64,000 nucleotides of DNA. It comes from Beroe ovata (lineage: Eukaryota > Ctenophora > Nuda > Beroida > Beroidae). This document shows, in pieces, positions 21,436 through 31,180 of this stretch. The notes beneath the pieces are model-generated. The model ran no database searches, had not been told where the DNA came from, and saw only the letters and a program-made list of their open reading frames with translations. The DNA lies in assembly GCA_946803715.1 (NCBI GenBank), contig CAMPET010000271.1:1-64000 (forward strand), in the 5' to 3' direction. A program made the translations under genes and the position numbers. Each line of letters begins with the position of its first letter. Position 1 is the stretch's first letter.

Positions 21436-23109
21436 NGTTGGTAACACCTGGACTAGTATAATATCATATCCTATCTCTGGCACATTCCTCACTTCACCAG
21501 TTTAATCCCAGGCCAAGGAGAAGACTGACTGTGACGCATCTGTGATTTATGTTCCACCACCATATGCTGCTCGAGCTATAATGGAGGCTATTGATGCTGA
21601 AATAGGATTGGTTGTGTGTATAACTGAGGGGATACCACAGTTGGTCAGTAGTTTAGATAGTTACTGTGTTATCCATAATATGTAGCAAATATAACTGACT
21701 CATTGTGAATATGTTAACAGGATATGGTCAAAGTGAAGAAGCACCTGCTGAGCCAGAGCAAAACGCGACTCATCGGACCAAATTGTCCGGGCATAATCAA
21801 GCCGGGAGAATGTAAAATGGGCATTATGCCAGGTCACATTCATATGCCGGGCAAAATAGGTGGGTGTTTCTTCCCTTGCTCTGTTGCATTCGCCACGCGA
21901 AATCACTTGATGAATAATATGGACATAGTAGTTTGATCGTTGTGCCACCATTCTTAACCAGGTATCGTATCAAGATCCGGAACTCTGACATACGAGGCTG
22001 TAGATCAGACAACTAAATCAGGACTTGGACAGACTCTATGCGTTGGTTTGTGCACACTTCGTCATCGATGTGGAAACTGTTTCCTCTAGCTCTGTTTTCC
22101 ATTTCAACATCACCGATGACCAAATTCCGTTGAATCACTTCGGGAATCTGCGGAATGCCGCGTTCCTACATATGAGCGCGCGCTTAGCTCCGTATGCCGC
22201 GCGCCTGCATTCTTAACAACACTTGGCTCTGCACAAAATAGCGGTATTTGCGATCAAAGCAGTTGTTGTCATCATTTGCTCCACGCGCGTCCATGATACA
22301 CGGTGGAAAATATAGCCCAAATATCGGAATCTAAATTTGCAGCGATTATCGTTTATTTCGACGATAATCGCGCGCGAAACGTTTAGAAAACGATAATCGT
22401 TTTCTAAAACGATAATCGTTTTCTAAAACGATAATCGTTTTCTAAAACGACAATCGTTTTCTAAAACGATTATTGTTTTCTAAAACGATAAAGTGCAATT
22501 ATCGTTTTAGTAATAATAATCGTTTTGTGCAAATTTAAAATCCAAGAATTTTCCACCGTGGATAGATATGGATCGATATGATCGGAGCGCGCTGATTTTG
22601 CCTGACATGTGGCAACCATCGTTGCCACATGCTGCATTATAGTGGCTGAATTCATGTTGTTTGAATAAAAACTGTTCAGGAATTGGTGGTGATCCATTCA
22701 ACGGAACGAACTTCATCGATTGTTTGGAAGTGTTCCTAAATGACCCCGAAACAAAAGGTATTAGAATATATGCAGTTGTGATGTTGTCTGGACTTGAAAA
22801 CTCAATAAGTTTTCCCAACTCACTATCACACCAGGAATTGTGATGATTGGTGAGATTGGTGGCAGTGCTGAAGAAGAAGCTGCTGAGTATCTCAAGGAGC
22901 ACAACTCAGGGTCCAATGCTAAACCAGTTGTGTCGTTCATCGCCGGAGTTTCAGCTCCCCCTGGCCGTAGGATGGGACACGCTGGAGCCATCATTTCCGG
23001 CGGCAAAGGAGGTGCTGGTGAGAAAATAGCTGCTCTTGAGTCGGCAAATGTTTGTGTGACGAGGAATCCTGCTATGATCGGGACATCGCTTGTCCAGGTT
23101 GGAAATTAG
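21246..23109 (+). CDS. SUCLG1: Succinate-CoA ligase alpha subunit, mitochondrial (one exon missing)
   Basis: Exons 21246-21386, 21512-21643, 21721-21859, 21962-22045, 22680-22757 and 22835-23109 join in phase to 282 aa. The alpha subunit carries the CoA site and the phosphohistidine of succinyl-CoA synthetase (TCA cycle, matrix). The start is followed by a short basic leader typical of mitochondrial import. [42 protein letters not shown] and [11 protein letters not shown] (containing the active-site histidine) are all present. Between GMTGKQ (exon 1) and [10 protein letters not shown] (next exon) about 37 residues found in all homologues, including the CoA-binding glycine-rich loop, are absent. 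The intervening 125 bp hold a GT microsatellite and a single N (21436), so the exon was most likely lost in assembly. The stop follows LVQVGN, which replaces the usual lysine-rich tail. Confidence 0.93.
21389..21440 (+). repeat. GT microsatellite with single-N join in SUCLG1
   Basis: A GT run (about 21397-21440) broken by an N at 21436. Sequence, including one coding exon, appears to be missing here. Confidence 0.85.
22299..22560. mobile_element. 262-bp element inserted in a SUCLG1 intron, absent from the second copy
   Basis: The ends are CACGGTGGAAAAT and its inverse ATTTTCCACCGTG. The interior carries about six copies of a 20-bp unit 'aaaacgataatcgttttct', itself palindromic. The matching intron in the partial SUCLG1 copy reads straight through the site (about 584-588), which proves an insertion or precise excision. 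GATA occurs at both edges (22295-22298 and 22561-22564), consistent with a 4-bp duplication, but the right side has one further GATA, so the duplication is not clean. There is no coding capacity. Superfamily not assigned. Confidence 0.85.
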
Positions 23110-23480
23110 AGATGTATTTGATGACCGGCGAATGTATCATTCGTATTTGCTTAAACATTTCATTCTGAATTTCTTATTCTCAGATGATGGTGTAGTAATT
23201 ACAAAGATAGTTCTGAGAAGTATCAGACAAGACAACCTTACGGAGATTTTACGGCTCACCCAGGTCTTGGGAAATTAACTGGGTTTGTGGACACATGATT
23301 GATATGCCTCCTTCTACAGAAGCGTGTTTTGGATCGATATTTCGAGTAAATTATTACTTGGCATTGTGATTGGGAAACATTTTGAGAATTTAGCTAAGTT
23401 GTGATTACTGAAAACAGAATTATGTTTTCATTAGTATTTTGCAAAAATGTCTACTACCTCGAGGAGTAGGGATCACGGCC
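23110..23480. other. SUCLG1 3' flank
   Basis: No gene visible. It leads into the GC-rich duplicated block that starts at about 23460. Confidence 0.4.
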
Positions 23481-24260
23481 AACATGTGACATCGCCGTCT
23501 GAGTTAAGCCAGCGGCTGACTTGAGCTTATTCATTATTAGGGAATCAGGACATGGTGATAGTGCAGATGCTTGTAGGATTTCTCGCTGGCGGGATTCCAT
23601 CCCGATTTTATCGGGCGGAATTACAATTGCGCGGTGCCGACGGTAGGGAAAACCCTACAATGTAGACACTATTGCATTGCACTAGGCCGTCAATGCAGAG
23701 AGGCTAGGCCCGCATCGCTAATCCTAATCGCGGTTCATGTTCACTTGAATAATGGATATCTTGGTTGCCGCGCCGGATGTTATCTGTGCTGTCCACTGTT
23801 TCTTGCGCTCGCCTTATTCAATTTCATATACTCGGTGACTTGAAAAATGAAAAGTCGAGTAAGACGCGCAGCCAGCATGCTGATGCAGCAGCGCGTGCGG
23901 AGTATTTGGCCTGGGTCATGCAGCGGGAAACGCAGCGCATCCGGCAAGCTATAGGCCTATAGGCCTTTTAAAATTGACGCGAAGCGTCGAGCGCCAGTGA
24001 GGTTGATCAGCGAGGTTGAGCACTTGAGCGTTAGCGAATAGCGGCGCGCGCAAAACCCGGGCCTATCAGGGACAGGCTTGCCTGGCGATGCTAGGCCCAG
24101 CTGACGCGAGCCGCGAAGCGGCGAGCGCCAGCGAGGAATAATTTGCGGCGCGCGCGCAATGAAATTCTCGACAGGGGCTATCATCGTGTGCACACGTTGC
24201 GCGCCCCTGTTCTACTCAGTGAACTGNACATGTGACATCGCCGTCTGAGTTAAGCCAGCG

Positions 24261-24373
24261 TGTTCCCGCGCTGCGTGACCCAAATACTCCGCGCGCGCTG
24301 CGCGTCTCCGTGGGTCTCCTTTCTACGACTTTTCAGTTCACTGAGTAGAACAGGGGCGCGCAACGTGTGCACA
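24261..24373. mobile_element. 113-bp GC-rich MITE, 8-bp target duplication, copy 1
   Basis: The element starts TGTTCCCGCGCTGCGTGACC and ends CAACGTGTGCACA, flanked by AGCCAGCG at 24253-24260 and 24374-24381. The other copy of the block has the uninterrupted site with a single AGCCAGCG (23507-23514). A closely related element is inserted at 36052-36157. The 8-bp duplication fits the hAT superfamily; the terminal repeats are short and imperfect (TGTTCCCGCG versus TGTGCACACG). Non-coding. Confidence 0.88.
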
Positions 24374-24760
24374 AGCCAGCGGCTAACTTGAGCTTATTCA
24401 TTATTAGGGAATCAGGACATGGTGATAGTGCAGATGCTTGTAGGATTTCTCGCTGGCGGGATTCGATCCCGATTTTATCGGGCGGAATTACAATTGCGCG
24501 GCGCCGACGGTAAAGAAAACCCTACAATGTAGACACTATATTATATTGCACTAGGCCGCCAATGCAGAGAGGCTAGGCCCGCATCGCTAATCCTAATCGC
24601 GGTTCATGTTCACATGAATAATGGATATCTTGGTTGCCGCGCCGAATGTTATCAGCTGTCCACTGTTTCTCGCGCTCGCCTTATTCATATACTCGGTGAC
24701 CTGAAAAGTGGTCGAGTAAGACGCGCAGCCAGCATGCAGCAGCGTGCAGCGCGTGCGGAG

Positions 24761-24874
24761 TTGTCAGATGTTACCTGTCCTGTTTCTCGCGCGAGCGCGC
24801 CTTCATCGAAGGCCGATGAAGGCGCGCGCGCCGCGCGCGAGAAACTATATAAGGTCATCGATAAAATCTGACAA
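24761..24874. mobile_element. 114-bp palindromic MITE, 8-bp target duplication
   Basis: The ends are TTGTCAGAT and ATCTGACAA, followed inward by GTTTCTCGCGCG and its complement CGCGCGAGAAAC, and a central hairpin 'gcgccttcatcg...cgatgaaggcgc'. It is flanked by GTGCGGAG at 24753-24760 and 24875-24882; the partner block has one GTGCGGAG and no insert (23895-23902). This is a second hAT-like family with ends different from the 24261 element. A related, more decayed copy seems to lie at about 30433-30530. Confidence 0.88.
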
Positions 24875-25050
24875 GTGCGGAGTATTTGGGTCATGCAACG
24901 AGAAACACATCGGGCAAGGTATAGGCCTTTTAAAATTGCGACGCGAAGCGTCGCGGTCGAGCGCCAGTGAAGTTGATGTCAGTGAGTTTATCAGCGAGGT
25001 TGAGCGTTAGCGAATAGCGGCGCGCGCAAAACCCGGGCCTATCACAGACA

Positions 25051-26759
25051 GGCAAAAAATGTTTGATTGCTATAAAAAGAGCCGTGCCGCGCGCGCAACG
25101 TAATTTCAATTCTGTTCACAAAATAACTTTGCGAAGTTGCATCTACATATGTCCAAACACGCAATTAATCATGTTGTACTGTATAAATGTGATCGATTGC
25201 ATAGTACACAAAGGACATTATCATACCATTAATTTAGTTAATAGTTTTAAGTTGCATTGTTTTTGAACTTGGATTAGGTAAATTCTAGTTCATATGTGAT
25301 GACCAGAGTTATACCATGACCAGTCGCGATCTTAACCCGTCAAATTCACTTTCAGTAGCAACTGTCGTCCGTTCAAAGTATTGATAAGCGTACAGTAGAT
25401 AGACACCGGACACGTCATGTCTTGCAAGACATTGCATGAAGTTGAGATATTGTGTTGTACTGTTCACATCTGGCTGTACCTTGCACTTGTTGACATTCCC
25501 ATTACAGTTAACCGCCAAATGTTTTATTGACTTGTACGACGTACGTCATCATCAGATACCTATGTTGTGAGTGTAGAATGTAGATGTATCAACTGTCACA
25601 CTGTAATCGGATATATCGAACGGCTGATATTTGGTTGGTCTCTTTACTCACTTAAGTTTGTCTCGTTTCTTACTATCCGTTGTTAATTATGATGGTATCG
25701 GGTAATATTCGTCGTTCACTGGTAAGTAGTGGTAATTTAGAATTGAGCCTTGTGGCCGTAAGATTGTTCGTAGAATAGGATAAGCCGTTGCCATGGTACT
25801 ATATTTCGGTTTAGTCTTTGATTAGATTAATAACGTTAGTCTTCATACATGTACACTGTACAGCATAAAACGAGCAACTGCGTGTCCTAATCGCCAGAGT
25901 CAGCGCAGTGACGAGCTGATAACTTGATATCTTAAACTTATTAATATGTTGTCAGTTGTTGTATTGTGAAGGACTTGCTAACAAAATGCACAATACCCAT
26001 TAATGCCCTAGGTTCAATGAATTGACTGCGCTCCGTGAAATATCTTCTGATTGAGCCAACATTCATTTGGAATCTTGTGACTTCCCTTATCTATTTCTCA
26101 TGATTCAATTGAAAATAGCGACTTTTTCGACACGTCACACTAGTGTATTTGAAACATGATATAACACGTGGTGTTTAACACGTGAAATGTTGATTAAATG
26201 GTAGTCAGATTGTAAGGTGATATTGGTGTATGATTCGTGGTAAGAGGGCAGGTGTTGCTATAATGGTCATCACCTGCTCAGTTCATTCCTCAAACTGATG
26301 ATTATACAGCTGCGTGTGATGGATGTCTCATCTACATGATACTTCACTTAACACCTTAAATTATGATGTGTTCTGTCCGTCTCACGACAATCGACTCATG
26401 TAATGCCACTTCAACACACAGTATTTGGAACTGCCACCCTGTTATCTCAATCGATGACTCGGGCGTCGTCGGCTTGATTCACCAAGTGACGAAGTAGAGT
26501 TTTTTACGTGCCGAATTCATTATTCATTGAGTAATACGTATCCGTGAACAGATCAGTAAATATATTTAAGTTTATGCTGCTACTTTGTTTCACTGCCGAA
26601 TTAGTTAACCCGCCATTATGTTTTACTCTATCATTCTTCACACATCCTGTTGGAGAACATAAATTCCATCTTTTTATGCTTTTTGCCCAATTCACTGTCA
26701 ATGTCATAGCTGGTGATGAAACACGCTTTCTCTTGCCCTTGGAAATTGCATTTTCTGGT
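25051..26759. other. Gene-free stretch
   Basis: Nothing on either strand with family similarity or consistent splice signals. AT-rich, without obvious tandem repeats. Confidence 0.5.
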
Positions 26760-27877
26760 AAAAGGGTCATAAGATTTGTAATTGTGTCCATTGTGTCCAA
26801 TAAGAAAATGTCTAATGCACGTGTAATGCACGTCCATTGGACGTCCATTAGACACTCCACTCAATGTGAAAATTTGGTTTTTTGTTCCATTGTGCACCAG
26901 TGGACACAATGGACGCAATTTCGATGCATTTTCGATGTCTAATGGACATGTTCAATGGACACAATGGACATCGCTCTTGTGCATCTGGGTGGACACATTG
27001 GACACATCTACAAATCCTCCCTTGTTGATGGACATCAAACTGGTATTTTAGTCTAATGGACACAATGGACAAATATTGACCAATAAACACAATGGACACA
27101 GTGTGTGCAATGAACACGTCCATTGGACACACGAAATTCATTGGACACAGCATGTCCACTAGACATAATTTGCCCATTAGACAAAACATGCCCATTGGAC
27201 ACGCAAATGTCCATTGGACACCATTTCCACTGGTCACAATATGACCATTGGACGAAATATGTCCATTAAGATCAAAATTTTCATTGGACATAATATTTCT
27301 ATGGGAAATCCTAACCGTTACCCTAACCCAATAGACGTATTGTGTCCAATGGACATGCTGTGTACAATAAACGTATTGTGCATAATAGACATAGGTTTTA
27401 TTGTGTGCAGTGGACGACGACGTCATGTGAACAATTGACATAATGTGTTCAGTGGACACGATGAATCCAATAGAAACGATGTATCAAGTGCGTCCAATGT
27501 ACATGTGTATTGGACACACTGTGTCCACTGTGTCCATTGGTCAATACTTGTCCATTGTGTCCATGGGACTGAATTACCATTTTGATGTCCATCAACAAGG
27601 CCGGATTTGTAAGTGTGTCCATTGTGTCCACCCAGATGCACAAGATCGATCTCCTTTGTGTCCATTGAACATGTCCATTGAACATCGAAAATGAACAAAT
27701 TGTGTCCATTGGTGTTCAATGGACAAAAATACCAAATATTTTATATTCATGATGAGTGGAGTGTCTAATGGACGTCCGTCGTCCAATGGACGTCCATTAG
27801 ACGTGCATTTAACGTGCATTAGACATTTTCTTATTGATGGACACAGTGGACACAATTACAAATCTTATGACCCTTTT
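26760..27877. mobile_element. 1.1 kb fold-back element built from TGTCCAATGGACA-like repeats
   Basis: Two arms of about 360 bp (26760-27115 and 27500-27877) are reverse complements with moderate divergence: both begin, read inward, with AAAAGGGTCATAAGATTTGT, and later share 'cttgtgcatctgggtggaca' and 'ttgttgatggacatca'. Arms and centre are full of the near-palindrome TGTCCATTGGACA in both orientations, spaced irregularly. There is no open frame of interest beyond those forced by the repeat. This fits a fold-back (long terminal inverted repeat) transposon without its own transposase. No target duplication is obvious at the edges. Confidence 0.75.
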
Positions 27878-29464
27878 GCCCATTTTCTTTCCTTCCTTCA
27901 TACTTTTTTAGGGCAAGTTACGTGATCACTGATTTCTAATCACGTGTGTGTAAATTGGTCACATTTCACGAAGCATGCTGAATATTGTAAGTTAGTAGAA
28001 ACATAACACCAATCCCACGCACTCCCTACATCCTTATCTTCGGAAAAATGTGTTCATCGCTCCTTCTACTCAATCCTAACATTGAATAACGAATGTAATA
28101 TCATTGGGTGATGTACTGATGTATGAATGTAGGCTTATTTCGACTATTTCTCCCTTTTCTTTCCTACCAGCGTCAAGATATTAAATCAATGCATTATTAT
28201 TCAGTATTCGCATTCAATTCTTGTGTGTCTTGATCAGGGAATTCAAGTAATCTGACATGAGTGTCAGTGGTTCCTGTCAAGTAATAAAACTGCTATCAAG
28301 TCTCAATTGATGCATTTCTGTGGTATTTCAAATGCTGACCACCATGACTGTCTCATGATAGTCATAGCGTATCTGACACCATAGCAGCATGGCGTTGCAG
28401 GCATCAGACATCAGTTGAATGAGAATCTTCTCACATGGTTTTAGTGACTGGGACTCTTGCATAATCTGATACCTGTTTATGGTGCTGAGTGCGGACGCTT
28501 CTTCTGGTGTTTAATATAGGTGCAATCCTCTCAGTCTCCAAAGAGTTGTGACATGCTTTCTCAGATCATGCACAATAAGACAGTCAGCCTGCAGCCCCCA
28601 CCTCGACACCGCTAACTGGTGCATAAAGTCACAGTGTATGACGCACTTGGTTATGTTTCAGGATTTGGAGCCTCCCCATAGTGATCGTGTGAGCTGAGTA
28701 TGGTTCTTCTGGAAATTTGAGCACCATGATTCTGAGACCTCAGTTAAATACCGAACACGTGACCTTTGACCTATTCACTATTCAGTGTCCACTGTGGACT
28801 CATTGTGCGCGCGGCATGTAACCCGATATTGTGTTAAAAGTGCTAAGTTAATTGGATTACATTATAACTTTAAGTGACTGTGGGGTGACACCAGGAGCTC
28901 GTACATTGTGTTATCCTCCTTTTCCAGTCTAATTTGTTGTTTTCTCACTGTTATTATGGTACCCAGGTGCAATTCTCTCTGACTCGGAATAACGTCTCAT
29001 ATCTTGTTTCCGTGTACCGACTCTTCAATCATTACTTTCGCTTGTCTTCTCCACCTACTCGCAATCACAGTATCACAATCACTGTATTGCTAATCTGCCT
29101 CACCACAGCCACCAGTAGCCACTGTTCTAGTGCTCTACAGTGGGTGGGTACGTGTGACGTGCACTTTGAATCTGCCGTTGAGTAAAGGTCGGTTACAGTG
29201 ACATGATATTAGAAGCATCTCGTATTACTGATAAGAAGCTCTTATCGATGGGGTTTCTGGTGTTGTGGAATGTAATGCGATACCGCTAACACCCCAGTCC
29301 CTGCTCTTATCTCACACTTCTATATTGTCCTCGCATCTTTATGTCTTTCTCTTCACTCCCAAAATCCGTTTATATTTCCGGAGTTTTTATTGCATCATTT
29401 TCCATCAATCATAATATCCACTATACACTAACCCCCCATCTTCTCAACTAGCCACAACAACACC
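27878..29464. other. Upstream region of the profilin gene
   Basis: No recognisable exon. The profilin promoter must lie in its right part; 29285-29455 is C/T-rich, as is common near animal transcription starts, but no motif is decisive. Confidence 0.45.
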
Positions 29465-29887
29465 ATGTCTTGGGACTCATACGCCGACTCTCTGATCGGG
29501 GGATACTGTGAGCATCATGCCGACAAGATGGCTATCATCGGTCTCGACTCCGCCTCTTGCTGGACCACACCTGGTACCCCCACCACTCTCAACATTTCCC
29601 CCGAGGAGGCAGCAGCCATCGCCAACGTGTTCAAAAACTGGGAAATTTCCCGAGTCCAGAGCACATTCTCCAGCGGTATTTTCGTGGAGGGAAAGAAGTA
29701 CCGGTTCCTGAGAGCCGACGATGATGATAAGCTGGTCGTGGGAAAGCTTGCCGAGAACGGTGCAATCACGCTCCAGAAAGCCGAGCAGTGCGTGCTTGTG
29801 GCTCACACCGCCGAGGGGAAGCAACAGGGCAAAGTGAATGATGGCACTAGCAAGATGGTTGAGTACCTCAAATCTGTGGGATACTAG
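29465..29887 (+). CDS. Profilin
   Basis: Single exon, 140 aa, the typical profilin length. Profilin binds actin monomers, poly-proline ligands and phosphoinositides in the cytoplasm. The N-terminus MSWDSYADSLIG matches the classic profilin start, with the poly-proline-binding W3 and Y6. The central strand EGKKYRFLRADDDDKLVVGK and the C-terminal helix KMVEYLKSVGY also fit the fold. The ATG sits in a good context (CACCATG). No intron is seen. The exon is GC-richer than its surroundings, as expected for a highly expressed gene. Confidence 0.95.
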   Translation: MSWDSYADSLIGGYCEHHADKMAIIGLDSASCWTTPGTPTTLNISPEEAAAIANVFKNWEISRVQSTFSSGIFVEGKKYRFLRADDDDKLVVGKLAENGAITLQKAEQCVLVAHTAEGKQQGKVNDGTSKMVEYLKSVGY

Positions 29888-30432
29888 GAACTGTAAATTG
29901 GGGGACTTTTGGGGCGTTGTTTTCTAGCTAGCTGTTTTAATGTGTTTTAAAGTGTTTCCTCAGTGATTTGTTGGAGTGATTTTTTCTGGTAGTTACACCA
30001 ATTTTTTGTTGACTTTTAGTTCTATAACTTTAAGTATTACTTAACATCTTCAAGTCCAACTTACAATTACATAATCGAGGTCATTTCTTAAGTTTGTCAT
30101 CCTGATGGCTGATCCACGCAGTTCTTATGATCTCCTATCGAATTCGATGTCATGTCGTCATGACTCATCGTCGAAGTATTCCCAAGTTCAATAATCATTC
30201 CGGGCTACCCTTTTCATGAGTTTATTTCATGATACAGGATATTGAAATTCAAATATTGCCACTTGTAGATTTTCCTAAAAGTAAAAACTTCTTCGAGACA
30301 ATGCAGTGTGTTTTAATTTGTTTCGGTGCTAGTAGTTAAATCTAAATTGGCTGAACTTTCCAAGTTAATATGCTCCACAGCCCGTCGGCCCATGGTTCGC
30401 TCAATCACAATTGACATGGTCATGTTGCCGGG

Positions 30433-30530
30433 TTTTGTCACTGTCAGTGTCAGACTCAGATTTTATCTGACTTCTGTTTCTCGCGCGCGCGAGACGGAAT
30501 CGGAGAAAGAGAGTTCAGATGAAATCTGAC
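30433..30530. repeat. Decayed relative of the TTGTCAGAT...ATCTGACAA element
   Basis: It has the right terminus ATCTGACAA, the inner TTTCTCGCGCGCGCGAGA palindrome and a left TTGTCA segment, but no target duplication is visible. Probably an older copy of the 24761 family. Confidence 0.5.
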
Positions 30531-30849
30531 AACCCCAAGGAAGTATCTCCCTTGGGGATCATAATCCTTTTGTGGGCCCCTCGGGCCCAAGCTCTCTTTA
30601 TAAATAAGTTGAAGAAGGGAGGCTAAAGTTAACAATAAACATGAATCTTAATCAGAATACTGAATAGGAGTTATACTTATTCCCAATCTCAAGATGCACT
30701 GATGAAAATATGAAATGTAATTCGCGACATCTCGTCTGGAATCGGGATATCATCAAAGAAATGATAGGATTCCCATGTCATGTCATACTCATTGAGACTG
30801 AGTCAGACAGTCACTATTTTATTGGAACACTCGCCAAAAACTTACTTAA

Positions 30850-30989
30850 CGCGTATGTGTACACATGGAAAAAAGGGCGGATGGAAGGAAAAATAGACGC
30901 GCAATTGTTAGCAATTGTATGCAGTCTCACTGTAAAGTGCGCGTCTTTTTCTTACCGTCCATTCTTCCTTCCATGTGTACACATACCGG
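30850..30989 (-). mobile_element. 140-bp MITE, copy 2, TAA target duplication
   Basis: The reverse complement of the element at 1041-1180, the same 140 bp in length with only a handful of substitutions. It is flanked by TAA at 30847-30849 and 30990-30992. The two copies being so similar at unrelated sites indicates recent movement. Confidence 0.87.
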
Positions 30990-31180
30990 TAACCATCATC
31001 ATGATCAAAGAAAGGCTAAGATTTGAAAACTTCTATTAGTTATTAAGAAATCAATATAATCTGCAGTTATAATTCAACTAAAACTTGAATGTTCTTAGTC
31101 CAAATTGTGATAGCAAAGCAAGTTCAACTTCAAGAACGGCGATTCCTTGATTGTTTGTCAATCATGAATGTGAGAGGAAA

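Larger units (their letters stand above)
23482..25050. repeat. GC-rich block present twice around a single N
   Basis: Positions 23482-24060 and 24231-25040 are the same sequence with scattered differences (for example the 'gttaagccagcg' and 'ttgcttgtaggatttctcgc'-like segments and the 'cgcgcaaaacccgggcctat' end). The N at 24226 sits at the junction, so these are probably two haplotypes laid end to end. The second copy contains two extra insertions, at 24261-24373 and 24761-24874. Pieces of the block recur at 3640-4015, 36052-36157 and 58640-59510. Confidence 0.75.
29888..31180. other. Spacer between profilin and the ABCG pair
   Basis: Contains the profilin 3' flank, a decayed palindromic element (30433-30530), a local inverted repeat around 'ccccaaggaagtatctccct' and a GGGCCC hairpin (30531-30592), and the second 140-bp MITE. 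No gene recognised. Confidence 0.55.

Noticed and set aside
21700-21951. Reverse-strand reading with [10 protein letters not shown], a Tc1/mariner transposase-like motif
   Set aside because: It is exactly antisense to the conserved SUCLG1 exon ([14 protein letters not shown]). No other transposase segments, DDE spacing or terminal repeats fit; coincidence.
24614-25010. Arginine/alanine-rich open frames in the GC-rich block
   Set aside because: CpG-rich mobile element sequence; the copy in the partner haplotype block has different frames.
26504-27925. Many open frames of 60-200 codons around the TGTCCA element, rich in MD, HNGH and CPL
   Set aside because: They follow the repeat sequence on both strands and show no domain; repeat artefacts.
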